Source of the DNA: Planctomycetota bacterium
GTDB lineage: Bacteria; Planctomycetota; UBA1135
Direction of reading: 5' to 3'
DNA: 64,000 nucleotides
NCBI GenBank assembly: GCA_002705055.1
Contig: PAHY01000002.1
Coordinates: 1-64,000, forward strand
Numbering within the stretch: the stretch's first letter is position 1; every line of letters starts with the position of its first letter. The notes beneath the pieces were generated by a model, which was not told where the DNA came from, made no database searches, and worked only from the letters and a program-made list of their open reading frames with translations. Position numbers and translations under genes: made by a program. This document shows, in pieces, positions 19,161 to 28,944 of the stretch.

Positions 19161-19847
19161 ATGAGCACCGCTGCGCGTTTCGGATTGGCTGCAACGCCCT
19201 GCCCCCGCCAGAAGCAGAGCATCCGTGATTCGTTTTCGCAAAGCGAGAACGGGGCCGACCCCGCTTTCGCTCTTGGTCAGGTCCGTGGACCCAAGTCCGA
19301 CGTCTTTGACGGCGGCTGGTCCTTTGATTCCAGCCAAGAGTCCGTCAGCGCGGTCCTCAACGACGGCCAGTCCGCATTCGACGCCGCCGTCGCCCTGCAG
19401 GAGGCGGTCTGGCCGCTTCGCCTGCGTTTCTCGATGGTGTCCGCCCCTCCGGGTGGCGCCGCCGGCCAGGACGACGCGATCCGCGACAAGGCGCTGCGCG
19501 TGCTTGGCAAAGCCGACAAGCGCGAGCGCTTCCACTTCGAACTGTCGGGCAAGGCCGAAGCCGAGCTCACCCTGGGCGCGGCGATGGGTCGCCTGCACCT
19601 CACGCTGATGGACGAGTGGACCGATGCGCGCTGCACCGCGGTGCGCTCCTACCGCCGCCTCGGCAAGCAGTCCGAGGTCGCCAAGGAACTGGGCGTCAGC
19701 CAGCAGGCCGTCAGCCAGATGCTGCTCGGCGCGCGCTTCCGCGATCTGCAGGCCGCCGAAGGCGCAATGCGCGAATGGCTCTCCGGCCCAAAGCGCACCT
19801 CGCTGTGGCCGCTGCGCAACGTCGGCACGACGCCGTCGGGCGTCTAA
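19161..19847 (+). CDS. SatD-like protein with C-terminal helix-turn-helix
   Basis: 228 residues. The C-terminal segment KQSEVAKELGVSQQAVSQML (about residues 171-190) is a convincing helix-turn-helix. The N-terminal half (SDVFDGGWSFDSSQESVSAVLND ... LRLRFSMVSA) resembles SatD-family proteins, in which such a domain precedes an HTH, but the match is weak. TAGCAT at 19148-19153 ends 7 nt before the ATG. The gene converges with the alpha-toroid gene, overlapping 4 bp. Role unknown, perhaps a regulator. Confidence 0.55.
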   Translation: MSTAARFGLAATPCPRQKQSIRDSFSQSENGADPAFALGQVRGPKSDVFDGGWSFDSSQESVSAVLNDGQSAFDAAVALQEAVWPLRLRFSMVSAPPGGAAGQDDAIRDKALRVLGKADKRERFHFELSGKAEAELTLGAAMGRLHLTLMDEWTDARCTAVRSYRRLGKQSEVAKELGVSQQAVSQMLLGARFRDLQAAEGAMREWLSGPKRTSLWPLRNVGTTPSGV

Positions 19848-21616
19848 TCTTCGCTCGGCAGGCCACGCAGCAGCTGCGTGGGTTGGGCCCAGGCTGCAAG
19901 CGTGAGACAGGCCTGCGCCGTGGTGTAGGCGCGATCGCCTTCGATCGCCCACGCTGAATCCGGCGCCCAGGATCCGGCCAGTGCCGGCTTGCCGTCGAGC
20001 GCTTCCTGCCGCGCCAGCAGCACCGACGCCGCGGCCGATTCCCAGGCCGCGCGTTCCGGACCGCCCAGCGCGGCCATCGCGTGCGCGGCGTGCGCCCAGT
20101 AGTAGAGGTCGTAGGCCTCTTCGTCCTCGACTGGCGGCTGGGCCAGCATCAGGCCGATCTGCTTGACCGCCAGTTCGCCCAACGGGGCGGGTGCGCCATC
20201 TTCCGCGGTGCGCCCCAGCGCCGCCCATACGCTCTGCTGCGCGTGAAAGCCGATCGCGGTCAGCGATTCGCTGCGATGACTCGGGAAGCGGCCATGCGTC
20301 TCGGCGAGGCGCGCCGGCAGCCCGCCTTTGCCGCCGCGCTCGATCCACAGGCAGTATCCGATCCGCCCGGTCTCCTCGCTGGCGAGTTCATCGAGCACCA
20401 TCGCCCCGCGCCGCAGCGCATCGTCATCCGAGGGCAGCCCCTGCGCGCGCGCGGCGACCAGGCAGAGCAGCGCCCAGCTGGTGATCGAGGAATCCCAACG
20501 CTCGGCTTCTTCGCCGCGGCTGACGGCATAGCTCCAACCGCCGCTCGGCTTCTGCCATTGCAGGATCAGCGTGAGGGCATCGTGCAACCCGACTTCGAGC
20601 GCGGCCGGCACGCCGACTTCGCCCTTCCACTTGGCGCGGTAGGCCAGCAGCGCGCGCGTGGCCACCAGATGGTTGTAGGCGGTCGAACCCGCGGCCAGCG
20701 GCCCGAACACGCCGGGCTGCGGAGTCGTGCTGTTGGCGCGGTGCTTCAGCAGCCAGGCCGCGGCCCGGTGCGCCGCCTTCTGACAGGCCTCCTGCTTCTC
20801 GCCATCGAGCAGCGCCGAACCATCCACCAGCGCGTGCAGCGCCAGGCCGACGACCCCGAACTGGTTGGCGGTGTTGCCGGTGGCCGGCGCGATCGTCCAG
20901 CCGCCGTCGGGATCCTGGTTATCGATCAGCCAGCCCAGGCCACCGGCGAGGCCGGCGCGCAAGTCTTCGGCGACCGGGGCGGGCCGCGGTATCTCCGTGG
21001 CCGCGCGCCAATGCGCCAGGGCCAGGGGAGCCGCGGGCTCGAGCGGATCATCCGCCTCGAGGCTCTTGAAGGCCTTCTCGAAGTCGCGCCGCGCCTTGTT
21101 GAAGGCATCGTCGTTCGCGGCGATCACGAAGAAGCCCAGCTCAGCGCCGGGCGCATCGACGGCGTACAGCGCGCCGCTGCGACCATCGCCCAGCTCAAAC
21201 GGCAGCCGCTGGCCTTTGAACTTGCCGACCTTGCCGCTGCGGATCCGGCCGATCTCGCGCGAGACCGTCGGGTGCCAGGTCGTCAGGATCAGATCCAGCT
21301 GCGCGGTGATCGCACCCAGCAGTGGCTTCTTGTCCTTCCACGGCAGCTCGGGCAGCTCCAGGACCAGCACTTCGTACGCCGGCCGATCCTCGAAGGCCGC
21401 CACCCGATGCTGGCGCACCAGGGTGAAGGCCAGTTCGCCCTCGCCGCCCGCGCGCAGCTCGCCCGCCTCGGCCCGGTAGGCCGCCCAGGCCTCGGTCGTC
21501 TCGACCGCCGCCTTCGTGTCGAGCTCATAGGCCGCCAGAGCCTGGCCGTGGGTGTAGACCACGGGCTCTGTAGCAGCTTGTGCCCCGAGCAAAGAGAGGA
21601 GAATCGAAACCCACAT
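19844..21616 (-). CDS. Secreted alpha-toroid (prenyltransferase/squalene-oxidase repeat) protein
   Basis: 590 residues. A short signal peptide (MWVSILLSLLGAQA) is followed by about 200 residues of mixed structure. Then comes a C-terminal alpha/alpha toroid with QW-like repeats: LIDNQDPDGGWTIA, LQWQKPSGGWSYA, and a final YTTAQACLTLAAW. No squalene-cyclase DXDD motif is evident, so catalysis is doubtful; such secreted toroids are common in planctomycetes. The -10-like TAGACT (minus strand, 21629-21634) lies 12 nt before the ATG. Confidence 0.75.
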   Translation of the reverse strand: MWVSILLSLLGAQAATEPVVYTHGQALAAYELDTKAAVETTEAWAAYRAEAGELRAGGEGELAFTLVRQHRVAAFEDRPAYEVLVLELPELPWKDKKPLLGAITAQLDLILTTWHPTVSREIGRIRSGKVGKFKGQRLPFELGDGRSGALYAVDAPGAELGFFVIAANDDAFNKARRDFEKAFKSLEADDPLEPAAPLALAHWRAATEIPRPAPVAEDLRAGLAGGLGWLIDNQDPDGGWTIAPATGNTANQFGVVGLALHALVDGSALLDGEKQEACQKAAHRAAAWLLKHRANSTTPQPGVFGPLAAGSTAYNHLVATRALLAYRAKWKGEVGVPAALEVGLHDALTLILQWQKPSGGWSYAVSRGEEAERWDSSITSWALLCLVAARAQGLPSDDDALRRGAMVLDELASEETGRIGYCLWIERGGKGGLPARLAETHGRFPSHRSESLTAIGFHAQQSVWAALGRTAEDGAPAPLGELAVKQIGLMLAQPPVEDEEAYDLYYWAHAAHAMAALGGPERAAWESAAASVLLARQEALDGKPALAGSWAPDSAWAIEGDRAYTTAQACLTLAAWAQPTQLLRGLPSED

Positions 21617-21801
21617 CGCGGATCCCCGAGTCTAGCCGTCGCACCACAGGCGCCGAGCCTGCGCCCCGGGCTCGTACCCCATTTCGTGGCTGAGGCGGTA
21701 CTCCAGCCAGGTCCAAAAGTCGCGTTCAAGCATCGAAGCCGCCGGAATAGATCCCGGGAATGGATAGAATATGCGGCCGTACCGAGTACGGAGAACACAG
21801 C

Positions 21802-24066
21802 ATGCCCACCATCGAATCTACCCCTGAAATGGTCGCGGGCGTTTATGCCCGCATGCGTCAGAACCTGGAAGTCGTGCGGGGGCGCTTGGGCCGGCCGCTG
21901 ACCCTGGCCGAGAAGATCATCCTCGGCCACCTGGACAATGCCCAGGCCTCGGATATCGACCCGGGCAAGGCCTATCTGCTGCTGCGCCCAGACCGCGTGG
22001 CCCTGCAAGATGCCACCGCGCAGATGGCGCTGCTGCAGTTCATGATGGCCGGCAAGGAAGAAACGGCGGTGCCCTCGACGGTGCACTGCGACCACCTGAT
22101 CCGCGCGCACCAGGGCAGCGAGAAGGACCTCTACGTCGCCAACGACGAGAACCGTGAGGTCTACGACTTCCTGGCCTCGGTCTCGCAGCGCTACGGCCTC
22201 GGCTTCTGGGAGCCGGGCTCGGGCATCATTCACCAGACTGTGCTCGAGAACTACGCCTTCCCGGGCGGCCTGATGGTCGGCACCGACTCGCACACTCCGA
22301 ACGCCGGCGGCCTGGGCATGTGCGCCGTGGGCGTGGGGGGCGCCGACGCCGTCGACGTGATGGCCGGCTTCCCCTGGGAAGTGCTGCAGCCGAACGTGCT
22401 GGGCGTGAAACTGACGGGCAAGCTCAGCGGCTGGGCCGCGCCGAAGGACATCATCCTGAAGCTGCTTGGCATCCTCACCGTCAAGGGCGGCACCAACCGG
22501 ATCATCGAGTACTTCGGTGAAGGCGTCGAGTCGCTGTCCTGCACCGGCAAAGCGACCATCTGCAACATGGGCGCCGAGCTGGGCGCGACCTGCTCGGTCT
22601 TCCCCTACGACGAGCGGATGGGCGTCTACCTGCGCGCGACCAAGCGCGCGGAGCTCGCCGACCTCGCCGAGCAGAACCGCGACCTGGTCATCGCCGACGA
22701 AGGCGCCGAGGCGCACTACCAGGAAGTGATCGAGATCGATCTGTCGACCCTCGAGCCGCACCTGGTCGGCCCGCACACCCCGGACCTCGCCCGTCCGATC
22801 TCGGCGATGGACGACGCGGTCGCCTCCGAGGGCTACGAGGACAAGCTGTCCTATGCGCTGATCGGCTCGTGCACCAACTCCTCCTACGAGGACATCTGCC
22901 GCGCGGTCGATGTGGCCGAGCAGGCCAAGGCGCAGGGCGCCGAGCTGAAGTCGCCGCTGATGGTCAGCCCGGGTTCGGAGCTGATCTTCGAGACCATCAA
23001 GCGCGATGGCCAGATGGAGCAGCTCGAGAGCGTCGGCGCGACGGTGCTGGCCAACGCCTGCGGCCCGTGCATCGGGCAGTGGCAGCGCGACGACATCGAG
23101 ATGGGCGAGCGCAACACGATCGTCACCTCGTTCAACCGCAACTTCCGCGGCCGCAACGACGCCAACGCCGAGACCCTCGGCTTCATCGGCTCGCCAGAGC
23201 TGGTGATGGCGCTCGCGATCGGCGGTCGGATCTCCTTCAACCCGATGGAGGACACGATCGAAGGCCCGAACGGTGAGTGGAAGCTCGAAGCTCCGCAGCC
23301 GGCGCCGGAGATTCCGGAGAACGGATTTGTGTTTGCCGCCGAGGGTTACCGCGGCCCGACCCCGGAAGGCGCATCGACTGAGGTCGCCGTCGACCCGAAT
23401 AGTGAGCGCCTCGAGCTGCTCACGCCTTTCCAGCCGCTGCCGGCCGAGGCCTACCAGGCCATGCCGCTGCTGCTGAAGACGAAGGGCAAGACCACGACCG
23501 ACCACATCAGTCCGGCCGGCAAGTGGCTGCGTTTCCGCGGTCACCTCGACAACATCTCGAACAATATGTTCACCGGGGCGATCAACGCCTTCGGCGGTCC
23601 GGCAGGCACCACCCGCAACCCGCTGAACGGCGAGCGTGAGCTGCCGGTGCCGGCGGTCGCGCGCGACCTGAAGGCCGCGGGCAAGCATTGGATCGTGGTC
23701 GGCGACGAGAACTACGGGGAAGGTTCGAGCCGCGAGCACGCCGCGATGTGCCCGCGTCACCTCGGCGCCGGCGCGGTGATCGTGCGCAGCTTCGCGCGCA
23801 TCCACGAGACCAACTTGAAGAAGCAGGGCGTGCTCGCCTTCACTTTCGCCGATCCAGCGGACTACGAGAAGGTGCGCGAAGATGACACCATCACCCTCGA
23901 AGGTCTGGACCAGCTGGCACCGGGCAGCGAAGTCTTCGCCGTGGCCAACCACAGCGACGGCAGCAGCGATCGCTTCCAGGTCCTGCACACGCTGAACGAC
24001 GAGCAGATCAGCTGGTGGAAGGCCGGCTCGGCGCTCAACTCGCTGCGCGACGAAGCGGTCGCTTAA
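21802..24066 (+). CDS. acn: Aconitate hydratase
   Basis: 754 residues, matching the mitochondrial-type aconitase length. The [4Fe-4S] ligands are Cys357 (GSCTNSSYED), Cys420 and Cys423 (NACGPCIGQW). The swivel-domain signature NYGEGSSREHAA is near residue 636. It interconverts citrate and isocitrate in the TCA cycle, complementing sdhCAB in the same window. The ATG at 21802 is chosen by homology; a -10-like TAGAAT at 21767-21772 would give a leader of roughly 20 nt. Confidence 0.96.
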   Translation: MPTIESTPEMVAGVYARMRQNLEVVRGRLGRPLTLAEKIILGHLDNAQASDIDPGKAYLLLRPDRVALQDATAQMALLQFMMAGKEETAVPSTVHCDHLIRAHQGSEKDLYVANDENREVYDFLASVSQRYGLGFWEPGSGIIHQTVLENYAFPGGLMVGTDSHTPNAGGLGMCAVGVGGADAVDVMAGFPWEVLQPNVLGVKLTGKLSGWAAPKDIILKLLGILTVKGGTNRIIEYFGEGVESLSCTGKATICNMGAELGATCSVFPYDERMGVYLRATKRAELADLAEQNRDLVIADEGAEAHYQEVIEIDLSTLEPHLVGPHTPDLARPISAMDDAVASEGYEDKLSYALIGSCTNSSYEDICRAVDVAEQAKAQGAELKSPLMVSPGSELIFETIKRDGQMEQLESVGATVLANACGPCIGQWQRDDIEMGERNTIVTSFNRNFRGRNDANAETLGFIGSPELVMALAIGGRISFNPMEDTIEGPNGEWKLEAPQPAPEIPENGFVFAAEGYRGPTPEGASTEVAVDPNSERLELLTPFQPLPAEAYQAMPLLLKTKGKTTTDHISPAGKWLRFRGHLDNISNNMFTGAINAFGGPAGTTRNPLNGERELPVPAVARDLKAAGKHWIVVGDENYGEGSSREHAAMCPRHLGAGAVIVRSFARIHETNLKKQGVLAFTFADPADYEKVREDDTITLEGLDQLAPGSEVFAVANHSDGSSDRFQVLHTLNDEQISWWKAGSALNSLRDEAVA

Positions 24067-24099
24067 GGCGGCAGCCCGCGCCCCCCGTCGGGCTGTGTC

Positions 24100-24440
24100 C
24101 CAGAGCGCCCGTCAATGCGTGCGCTTCGGGTTGTTTCTATCGGCAGGGCCTTCGCGTAGGCCACGCGCTGCGCGAACAGTCTTGCCAAAACTGCAGGCGG
24201 GCTAAACTCCAATTCTGGCACCGTCGCGCAGTCCCGCATCACTGCGTCGTACTGAATCACCGACACCGTGCGTTGCACGCACGACCCCTAGTTGCCGCAA
24301 CGCAATCTCGCCCGCTCTCGTGTGAAGGAAGACACGATGCCATTCATCACGGCGCAAGGGTTGGCTCTCCCTCTGCCTTCGATGCCGGGCTGGGTCGCGA
24401 CTATCTGCTTGTAGATCGAAAGAGCCTTGAGGTTCGTCAC
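24100..24440 (-). pseudogene. Decayed full-length copy of the small gene cut by the CRISPR array
   Basis: Reading leftward from GTG at 24438-24440, codons align one-to-one with the intact start of the gene at 30400-30567: VTNLKALSIYKQIVATQPGI against MTDLRIVAIYEKMVATQPGI. The bases 24378-24401 are identical to 30505-30528, and the two start codons are exactly 6127 bp apart, like the identical block. A frameshift and a stop follow near 24290. The probable C-terminal half survives in another frame (VIQYDAVMRDCATVP ... AYAKALP, about 24130-24265). It lies just past aconitase, in the stretch that otherwise contains no gene. Confidence 0.7.
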
Positions 24441-24544
24441 CGGCTAGGCCGACCCTCCCTGACTGCTGACTGATCTACATATGTGTCTTGATGTGGTGAG
24501 CCAGGACGGCGTCCAGATCCTCGACTCCCACCAGCGAAACCTGA

Positions 24545-24620
24545 CGACTCAGCTCTAGCCTCAATCAGGCAGCAAGTGCCCCAAAAAGCGGTTGCGCCCC
24601 GATGGCAAGCCATCGGGGCA
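24545..24620 (+). ncRNA. Predicted tracrRNA of the type II-C system
   Basis: Bases 24551-24565 (AGCTCTAGCCTCAAT) can pair with the 5' part of the crRNA repeat in three 5-bp blocks, interrupted by a 5-nt and a 1-nt bulge on the crRNA side. CAATCAGGC then parallels the CAATAAGGC after the anti-repeat of the Neisseria meningitidis tracrRNA. A small nexus-like hairpin follows (GGCA 24568-24571 with TGCC 24577-24580), then a 10-bp terminator-like hairpin GCCCCGATGG / CCATCGGGGC (24596-24605, 24610-24619) with loop CAAG. It lies directly upstream of cas9 on the same strand. The 5' end is not defined. Confidence 0.65.
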
Positions 24621-24662
24621 CAGAGCCTGCGGATCTGAGTCCTTAGTGAAAAAAGGGACGAA

Positions 24663-24679
24663 CTCTGACCAGTTACACT
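24663..24679 (+). repeat. Isolated 17-nt copy of the CRISPR repeat 3' end upstream of cas9
   Basis: CTCTGACCAGTTACACT is identical to the last 17 bases of the repeat in crRNA orientation. It stands alone, 63 bp before the cas9 ATG, on the opposite strand to the array's crRNA sense. It may carry a -10 element (TACACT). A second TTACACTT follows at 24719-24726. Confidence 0.7.
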
Positions 24680-24742
24680 TAAAAATATTCTACTCTTCGC
24701 TCAATGCGAAGCAACCATTTACACTTCGTTTAAGGAGCGAAT

Positions 24743-27700
24743 ATGCCTGATTTCGTACTCGGTCTCGATCTCGGCCCCAACTCCATCGGATGGGCACTTC
24801 TTACTGCTGAGTTTTCCACCCAAGCCGGGCATGAGTCCTATTCCGTAACGGGCTTTCTGGACACCCAATCTGCCGGCCACCCGCCCGTCGGCGTTCGCGT
24901 CTTCGAAGCAGGCTTGCAGAACTTTGGCACGGCAAAGGAATCGTCACTCTGTCAACAGCGACGTACCGCTCGCGCGATGCGACGCAACCACGCACGCCGG
25001 AACGCGAGACGCTATGCCCTCAGACGACTACTCACCCGTGGCGGTCTCCTTCCAACCGAGCAAGCTGAGTTGGATCGAGTTCTCAGCGCAAATCCCTACG
25101 CACTACGAGCCCACGGACTGGACAGTGCGCTCTCTCCACACGAACTTGGCCGCGCGATCTACCACCTTGGCCAGCGAAGAGGGTTCAAGTCGAACCGGAA
25201 GTCTGGCCAGTCCAGCGAGGAAAAGGGAATGCTCAAGGAGATCGGCGATCTTCGGTCGGCGATTTCTGCATCCGAAGCGAGAACGCTCGGTGAGTACCTA
25301 TACCACCTATCCAAGAATCAGGTCGATGGTCGCTGCCCATTGACGCGCGGCACACTTAGGTTGCGGAATACGCATACGCGAAGGGAAATGTACGTGCAAG
25401 AGTTTGACCAACTCATTGCTGCACAGCGTGCTTACCATACAGAAGTATTGACCGACGGTTTCGTCGAGGACCTCCGGCGCACCATCTTCTTTCAACACCC
25501 ATTCGAAGTCACAGAAGAGCGACGAAGAAGCGCGTCATCACGAGCAAATCTCCATCGATCACCACAAGCGAAGCGATGTCTACTTATCCCTGAGCTTCGG
25601 CGCGGCTCGCGCGCAGCCTGGTGCGCGCAGCAATTCCGCATTCTGAAGGAGGTAAACAACCTTCGTGTCTCAGAACATTTCTCGACCGTCGAGCGGCCCC
25701 TTACTGCGAAGGAGCGTGAGTTGATTCTGGCTCGCCTCTATATTTCCCAGAAGGTGACGTTCGACCAGTTGCGCAAGATCGTTGCGAAAGTCGGAACGGA
25801 TCCCTATGCCGTCTTCAACCTGGAGCGCGGCGCGCGGAATCACCTCGATGGGAATTCCGTTGAATCGAAGCTACGCGCCTGCTTCGGCACCAGCACTTGG
25901 GATTCGCTCGCCGACGCTATCCGCGATGAGCTTCGAGACTCTCTCCTCAACACCGAAGACTTAGAGGGATTCAAGAATGAATGCGTCCGCCATGGGGCAT
26001 CTCCGGACAAGGCAGGGAAGCTTGCTGAATGGTGTCCCTCCGATGGGTATTTGGCTTATTCACACACGGCGATCCGCCGGCTCATCCCGCATCTAATGAA
26101 TGGAAAGGGCGAGGACGAGGCAATCCGACTCGAGTTCCCGGAATCCGCTGAGCCGGAGGCTCTCGCAGTACTTCCATCTCTTGTCGACCCCCTACTTCCA
26201 GACAACCTACGGGAGATCACAAACCCTATCGTTCGTCGCGCACTTGGAGAACTTCGCAAGGTTGTTAATGCCATCATTTCCGCGCACGGACGCCCGCGCA
26301 AAATCGTGATTGAGCTAGCCCGCGAGATGAAAGACGGGCCGAAAGGACGGGCCGAGAAAAGCAAGCGAAATGCTGCCCAGCGCAAAAGGCGCGAGGCCGC
26401 GCGCACACGTGCTGAACAGCTAGGAGGTAATCCGAACAGTCGCAAGGATGTGGATCGCATCTTGCTCTGGGAGGATCAGGGGGGAGTATGCCTCTACTCC
26501 GGTCGCCCGATTCCTCAGAGCGAACTCTTCGGAGGCGAATGGGAAGTCGATCATATTCTTCCGCGCTGGCGTTCATTGGACGACTCGTACATGAACAAAG
26601 CGCTGGTTCATCGCACTGAGAACTCCGCTAAAGGCGATCGACTCCCGGGCGAATGGCTGAGCCCTGATAGCGAGCAGCACCGCCAACTCCTGCAGCGGGC
26701 GAGGACCGCTTTCGCTGGCAAGAACCTAGACCCCAAGCTTGCACGCCTCGGCCAGTCCGAACTCGCCGCCAACGAGTTTGCGGCGCGCCAACTGAACGAC
26801 ACGCGCTACATCACTCGCGCTGTCTGCGCATACCTTGAGCTTCTCTACCCCGCCGAACTGCGCCAGGGCGAGAGCGCCGTCCAGTCGACACGCGGAGGCC
26901 TGACGGCGGAACTGCGCCGGAAGTGGGGCTTGAATGACATCCTGGCTCCACTCCTGGACAAGCATGGAGAACTCGTCCTGTCAGGTCAGCAGGATGAGGA
27001 CGGGCAACCGCGAAAGTCACGTGCAGATCACCGGCATCACGCGATCGACGCAATCGTCGTCGCAGCTTCGTCCCGGAGTATGCTCAAGCGCTATCAAGAC
27101 TTCTGGAAGGCTCGTGAGGCGCATGGCGATTTCATCGCCTTCCCTCGTCCGTGGGAGGACTTCCGGTTCGACTGCAAGGAAGTCCTCGATCAGATCCTGG
27201 TTTCGCATCGCCCGGCTCGTCGAGTTCGCGGCGCGCTGCATGAAGCGACGTTCTACGGACAGGCTCGTGACCGCAGCGGCGAGCTTGCGGGGCAGGTCGT
27301 CACGCGCAAGCCGGTAGCTGACTTGAAGCCGGCCATGATCGATAGGATTCGTGATGACATCGTGCGCGAGAGGATACAGGAAAGGCTGCGTGAGCGCGGC
27401 TGGCGCGAAGGAGATAAGACCCTCCCCAAAGATTGGCACAACCCGGAGATTACGACCTTGTCCGGAATCCCGATCCGTCGAGTTCGCGTTGGTTCAGCAA
27501 TGAAAGCGGGGCTTCCACTACGCAAAGGACGAGTCACGCTGGGAAACAACCACCACCTTGCGATCCTCCGCGACCCAGACGGCAATACGAAAGTCGAAGT
27601 CATTCCGGCCTTCGAGGCGATCCAGCGCGCGCGCAAGAATTGTGGGAATCCCGTTCTTCGGAAGCGTGAAGACAACCTTGAATTGATTTGCTCGTTGAGC

Positions 27701-27955
27701 CGGAAGGAATCGGTACTAGTACAGTGTGCGGGTGATGAGTCGCCCCGACTAGCCGTCGTCCAGATGATGAGTGGGCAACCCAAGCCTGGAAGCAGGCTAG
27801 ACCTATACCTCCGCGACGCCCGAGATGCTCGGCCAGCTTCCGAGGGCAACAAGTCCCCACTGGTCCGGATTCAGTCCATTGGAGCGCTGACGTCCCTTCA
27901 TCTTAAGAAGGTGACGATTGACCCATTAGGTCGAGTTCGGCCGGCTGGAGACTAA
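24743..27955 (+). CDS. cas9: CRISPR-associated endonuclease Cas9, type II-C
   Basis: 1070 residues, in the II-C size class. RuvC-I: LGLDLGPNSIGWA with Asp9. An Arg-rich bridge helix spans residues 71-97. RuvC-II: IVIELAREM with Glu524. HNH: EVDHILPRW (Asp603, His604), with Asn in LVHRTENSAKGD. RuvC-III: DHRHHAIDAIVV (His766, Asp769). All catalytic residues are intact, so it should be an active crRNA-guided DNA nuclease. A Shine-Dalgarno AAGGAG (24732-24737) sits 5 nt before the ATG, unlike many host genes. Codon use is visibly richer in A/T than in the neighbours. cas1 follows after 53 bp. Confidence 0.97.
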   Translation: MPDFVLGLDLGPNSIGWALLTAEFSTQAGHESYSVTGFLDTQSAGHPPVGVRVFEAGLQNFGTAKESSLCQQRRTARAMRRNHARRNARRYALRRLLTRGGLLPTEQAELDRVLSANPYALRAHGLDSALSPHELGRAIYHLGQRRGFKSNRKSGQSSEEKGMLKEIGDLRSAISASEARTLGEYLYHLSKNQVDGRCPLTRGTLRLRNTHTRREMYVQEFDQLIAAQRAYHTEVLTDGFVEDLRRTIFFQHPFEVTEERRRSASSRANLHRSPQAKRCLLIPELRRGSRAAWCAQQFRILKEVNNLRVSEHFSTVERPLTAKERELILARLYISQKVTFDQLRKIVAKVGTDPYAVFNLERGARNHLDGNSVESKLRACFGTSTWDSLADAIRDELRDSLLNTEDLEGFKNECVRHGASPDKAGKLAEWCPSDGYLAYSHTAIRRLIPHLMNGKGEDEAIRLEFPESAEPEALAVLPSLVDPLLPDNLREITNPIVRRALGELRKVVNAIISAHGRPRKIVIELAREMKDGPKGRAEKSKRNAAQRKRREAARTRAEQLGGNPNSRKDVDRILLWEDQGGVCLYSGRPIPQSELFGGEWEVDHILPRWRSLDDSYMNKALVHRTENSAKGDRLPGEWLSPDSEQHRQLLQRARTAFAGKNLDPKLARLGQSELAANEFAARQLNDTRYITRAVCAYLELLYPAELRQGESAVQSTRGGLTAELRRKWGLNDILAPLLDKHGELVLSGQQDEDGQPRKSRADHRHHAIDAIVVAASSRSMLKRYQDFWKAREAHGDFIAFPRPWEDFRFDCKEVLDQILVSHRPARRVRGALHEATFYGQARDRSGELAGQVVTRKPVADLKPAMIDRIRDDIVRERIQERLRERGWREGDKTLPKDWHNPEITTLSGIPIRRVRVGSAMKAGLPLRKGRVTLGNNHHLAILRDPDGNTKVEVIPAFEAIQRARKNCGNPVLRKREDNLELICSLSRKESVLVQCAGDESPRLAVVQMMSGQPKPGSRLDLYLRDARDARPASEGNKSPLVRIQSIGALTSLHLKKVTIDPLGRVRPAGD

Positions 27956-28008
27956 AGGCGCGCCCCTTCTCCGGACGATGCGTAAGGCACGCCCTGCGCT
28001 CTGTTCGC

Positions 28009-28944
28009 ATGAAACGCACGATCGCTATTGCAACAAAAGGGGTTTCTCTTTCTATTCGCAACGCTCAGCTTGTCGTTCAACTCGAAGGAGAAACCCTCAG
28101 TCAAGTTCCTGTAGAGGATATTGGGCTCGTCACCCTGGAAGGGTCTGGCATCCGAATCACTTCCGGCGCACTAAACGCCCTAGCATCGTCAGGCGCAGCT
28201 GTTCTTGCCTGCGATGCGAAGCACCTACCAAGCTCTCTAGCGCTACCTGTCGTCGGGAACGGGCTTCATGCCGAGCGAATTCGCTATCAATTTGCTGCCT
28301 CTCAACCACTCCGTAAGCAGTTATGGAAACGAATCGTGGTCGCGAAGATTCTAAACCAGCGGCAACTCCTCAAAGGAAAGCCGGGACATAGGCGCTTACA
28401 CACGCTGGCACAGCAAGTATGCAGCGGAGATGTCTCGAATGTCGAGGCGCAAGCCGCAAGATCCTACTGGGCCGAGCTCTTTACCACACACGATCCTACT
28501 CTTCAATTCCGGCGTGATCGACACGGAGCCTTTCCGAATGCTGTCCTTAACTATGGATACGCAGTCCTTCGCGCCGCCAGCGCACGTGCACTAGTTGGCG
28601 CCGGACTTCATCCTGGACACGGTATCCACCATCACAACCGCTATAGCGGCTTCCCGCTTGCTGATGATCTGATGGAGCCCTTCCGGCCTTGGGTCGACGC
28701 CGTAGCATGCAAGATCATCGCGCGCGGATGCACAAGGCTCGGGCGGGACGAGCGCGCATTCGCGCTTGAAGTTTTGACTCATGACGTGGGGACGGCGCAA
28801 GGGACGAGGCCTCTTTGGGCGAGCCTCGATCACACCGCTGCAACCCTGGCAGAAGCACTACGCGCTTCTGTTGCGGAGCAGCTGCGCGCGGTCGATGCCG
28901 CAGGGTTGCTCGCACTTCCGCAATGGCCGACGCACGGCGCATGA
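28009..28944 (+). CDS. cas1: CRISPR-associated endonuclease Cas1
   Basis: 311 residues. The metal-binding triad of the integrase is recognisable: Glu in NVEAQAARSYW, His in GAGLHPGHGIHHHN and Asp in DLMEPFRPWVDA. With Cas2 it inserts new spacers into the array. The C-terminal stop overlaps the cas2 start (ATGATGA, 28941-28947). Same strand as cas9; lower GC than the surrounding host genes. Confidence 0.96.
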   Translation: MKRTIAIATKGVSLSIRNAQLVVQLEGETLSQVPVEDIGLVTLEGSGIRITSGALNALASSGAAVLACDAKHLPSSLALPVVGNGLHAERIRYQFAASQPLRKQLWKRIVVAKILNQRQLLKGKPGHRRLHTLAQQVCSGDVSNVEAQAARSYWAELFTTHDPTLQFRRDRHGAFPNAVLNYGYAVLRAASARALVGAGLHPGHGIHHHNRYSGFPLADDLMEPFRPWVDAVACKIIARGCTRLGRDERAFALEVLTHDVGTAQGTRPLWASLDHTAATLAEALRASVAEQLRAVDAAGLLALPQWPTHGA

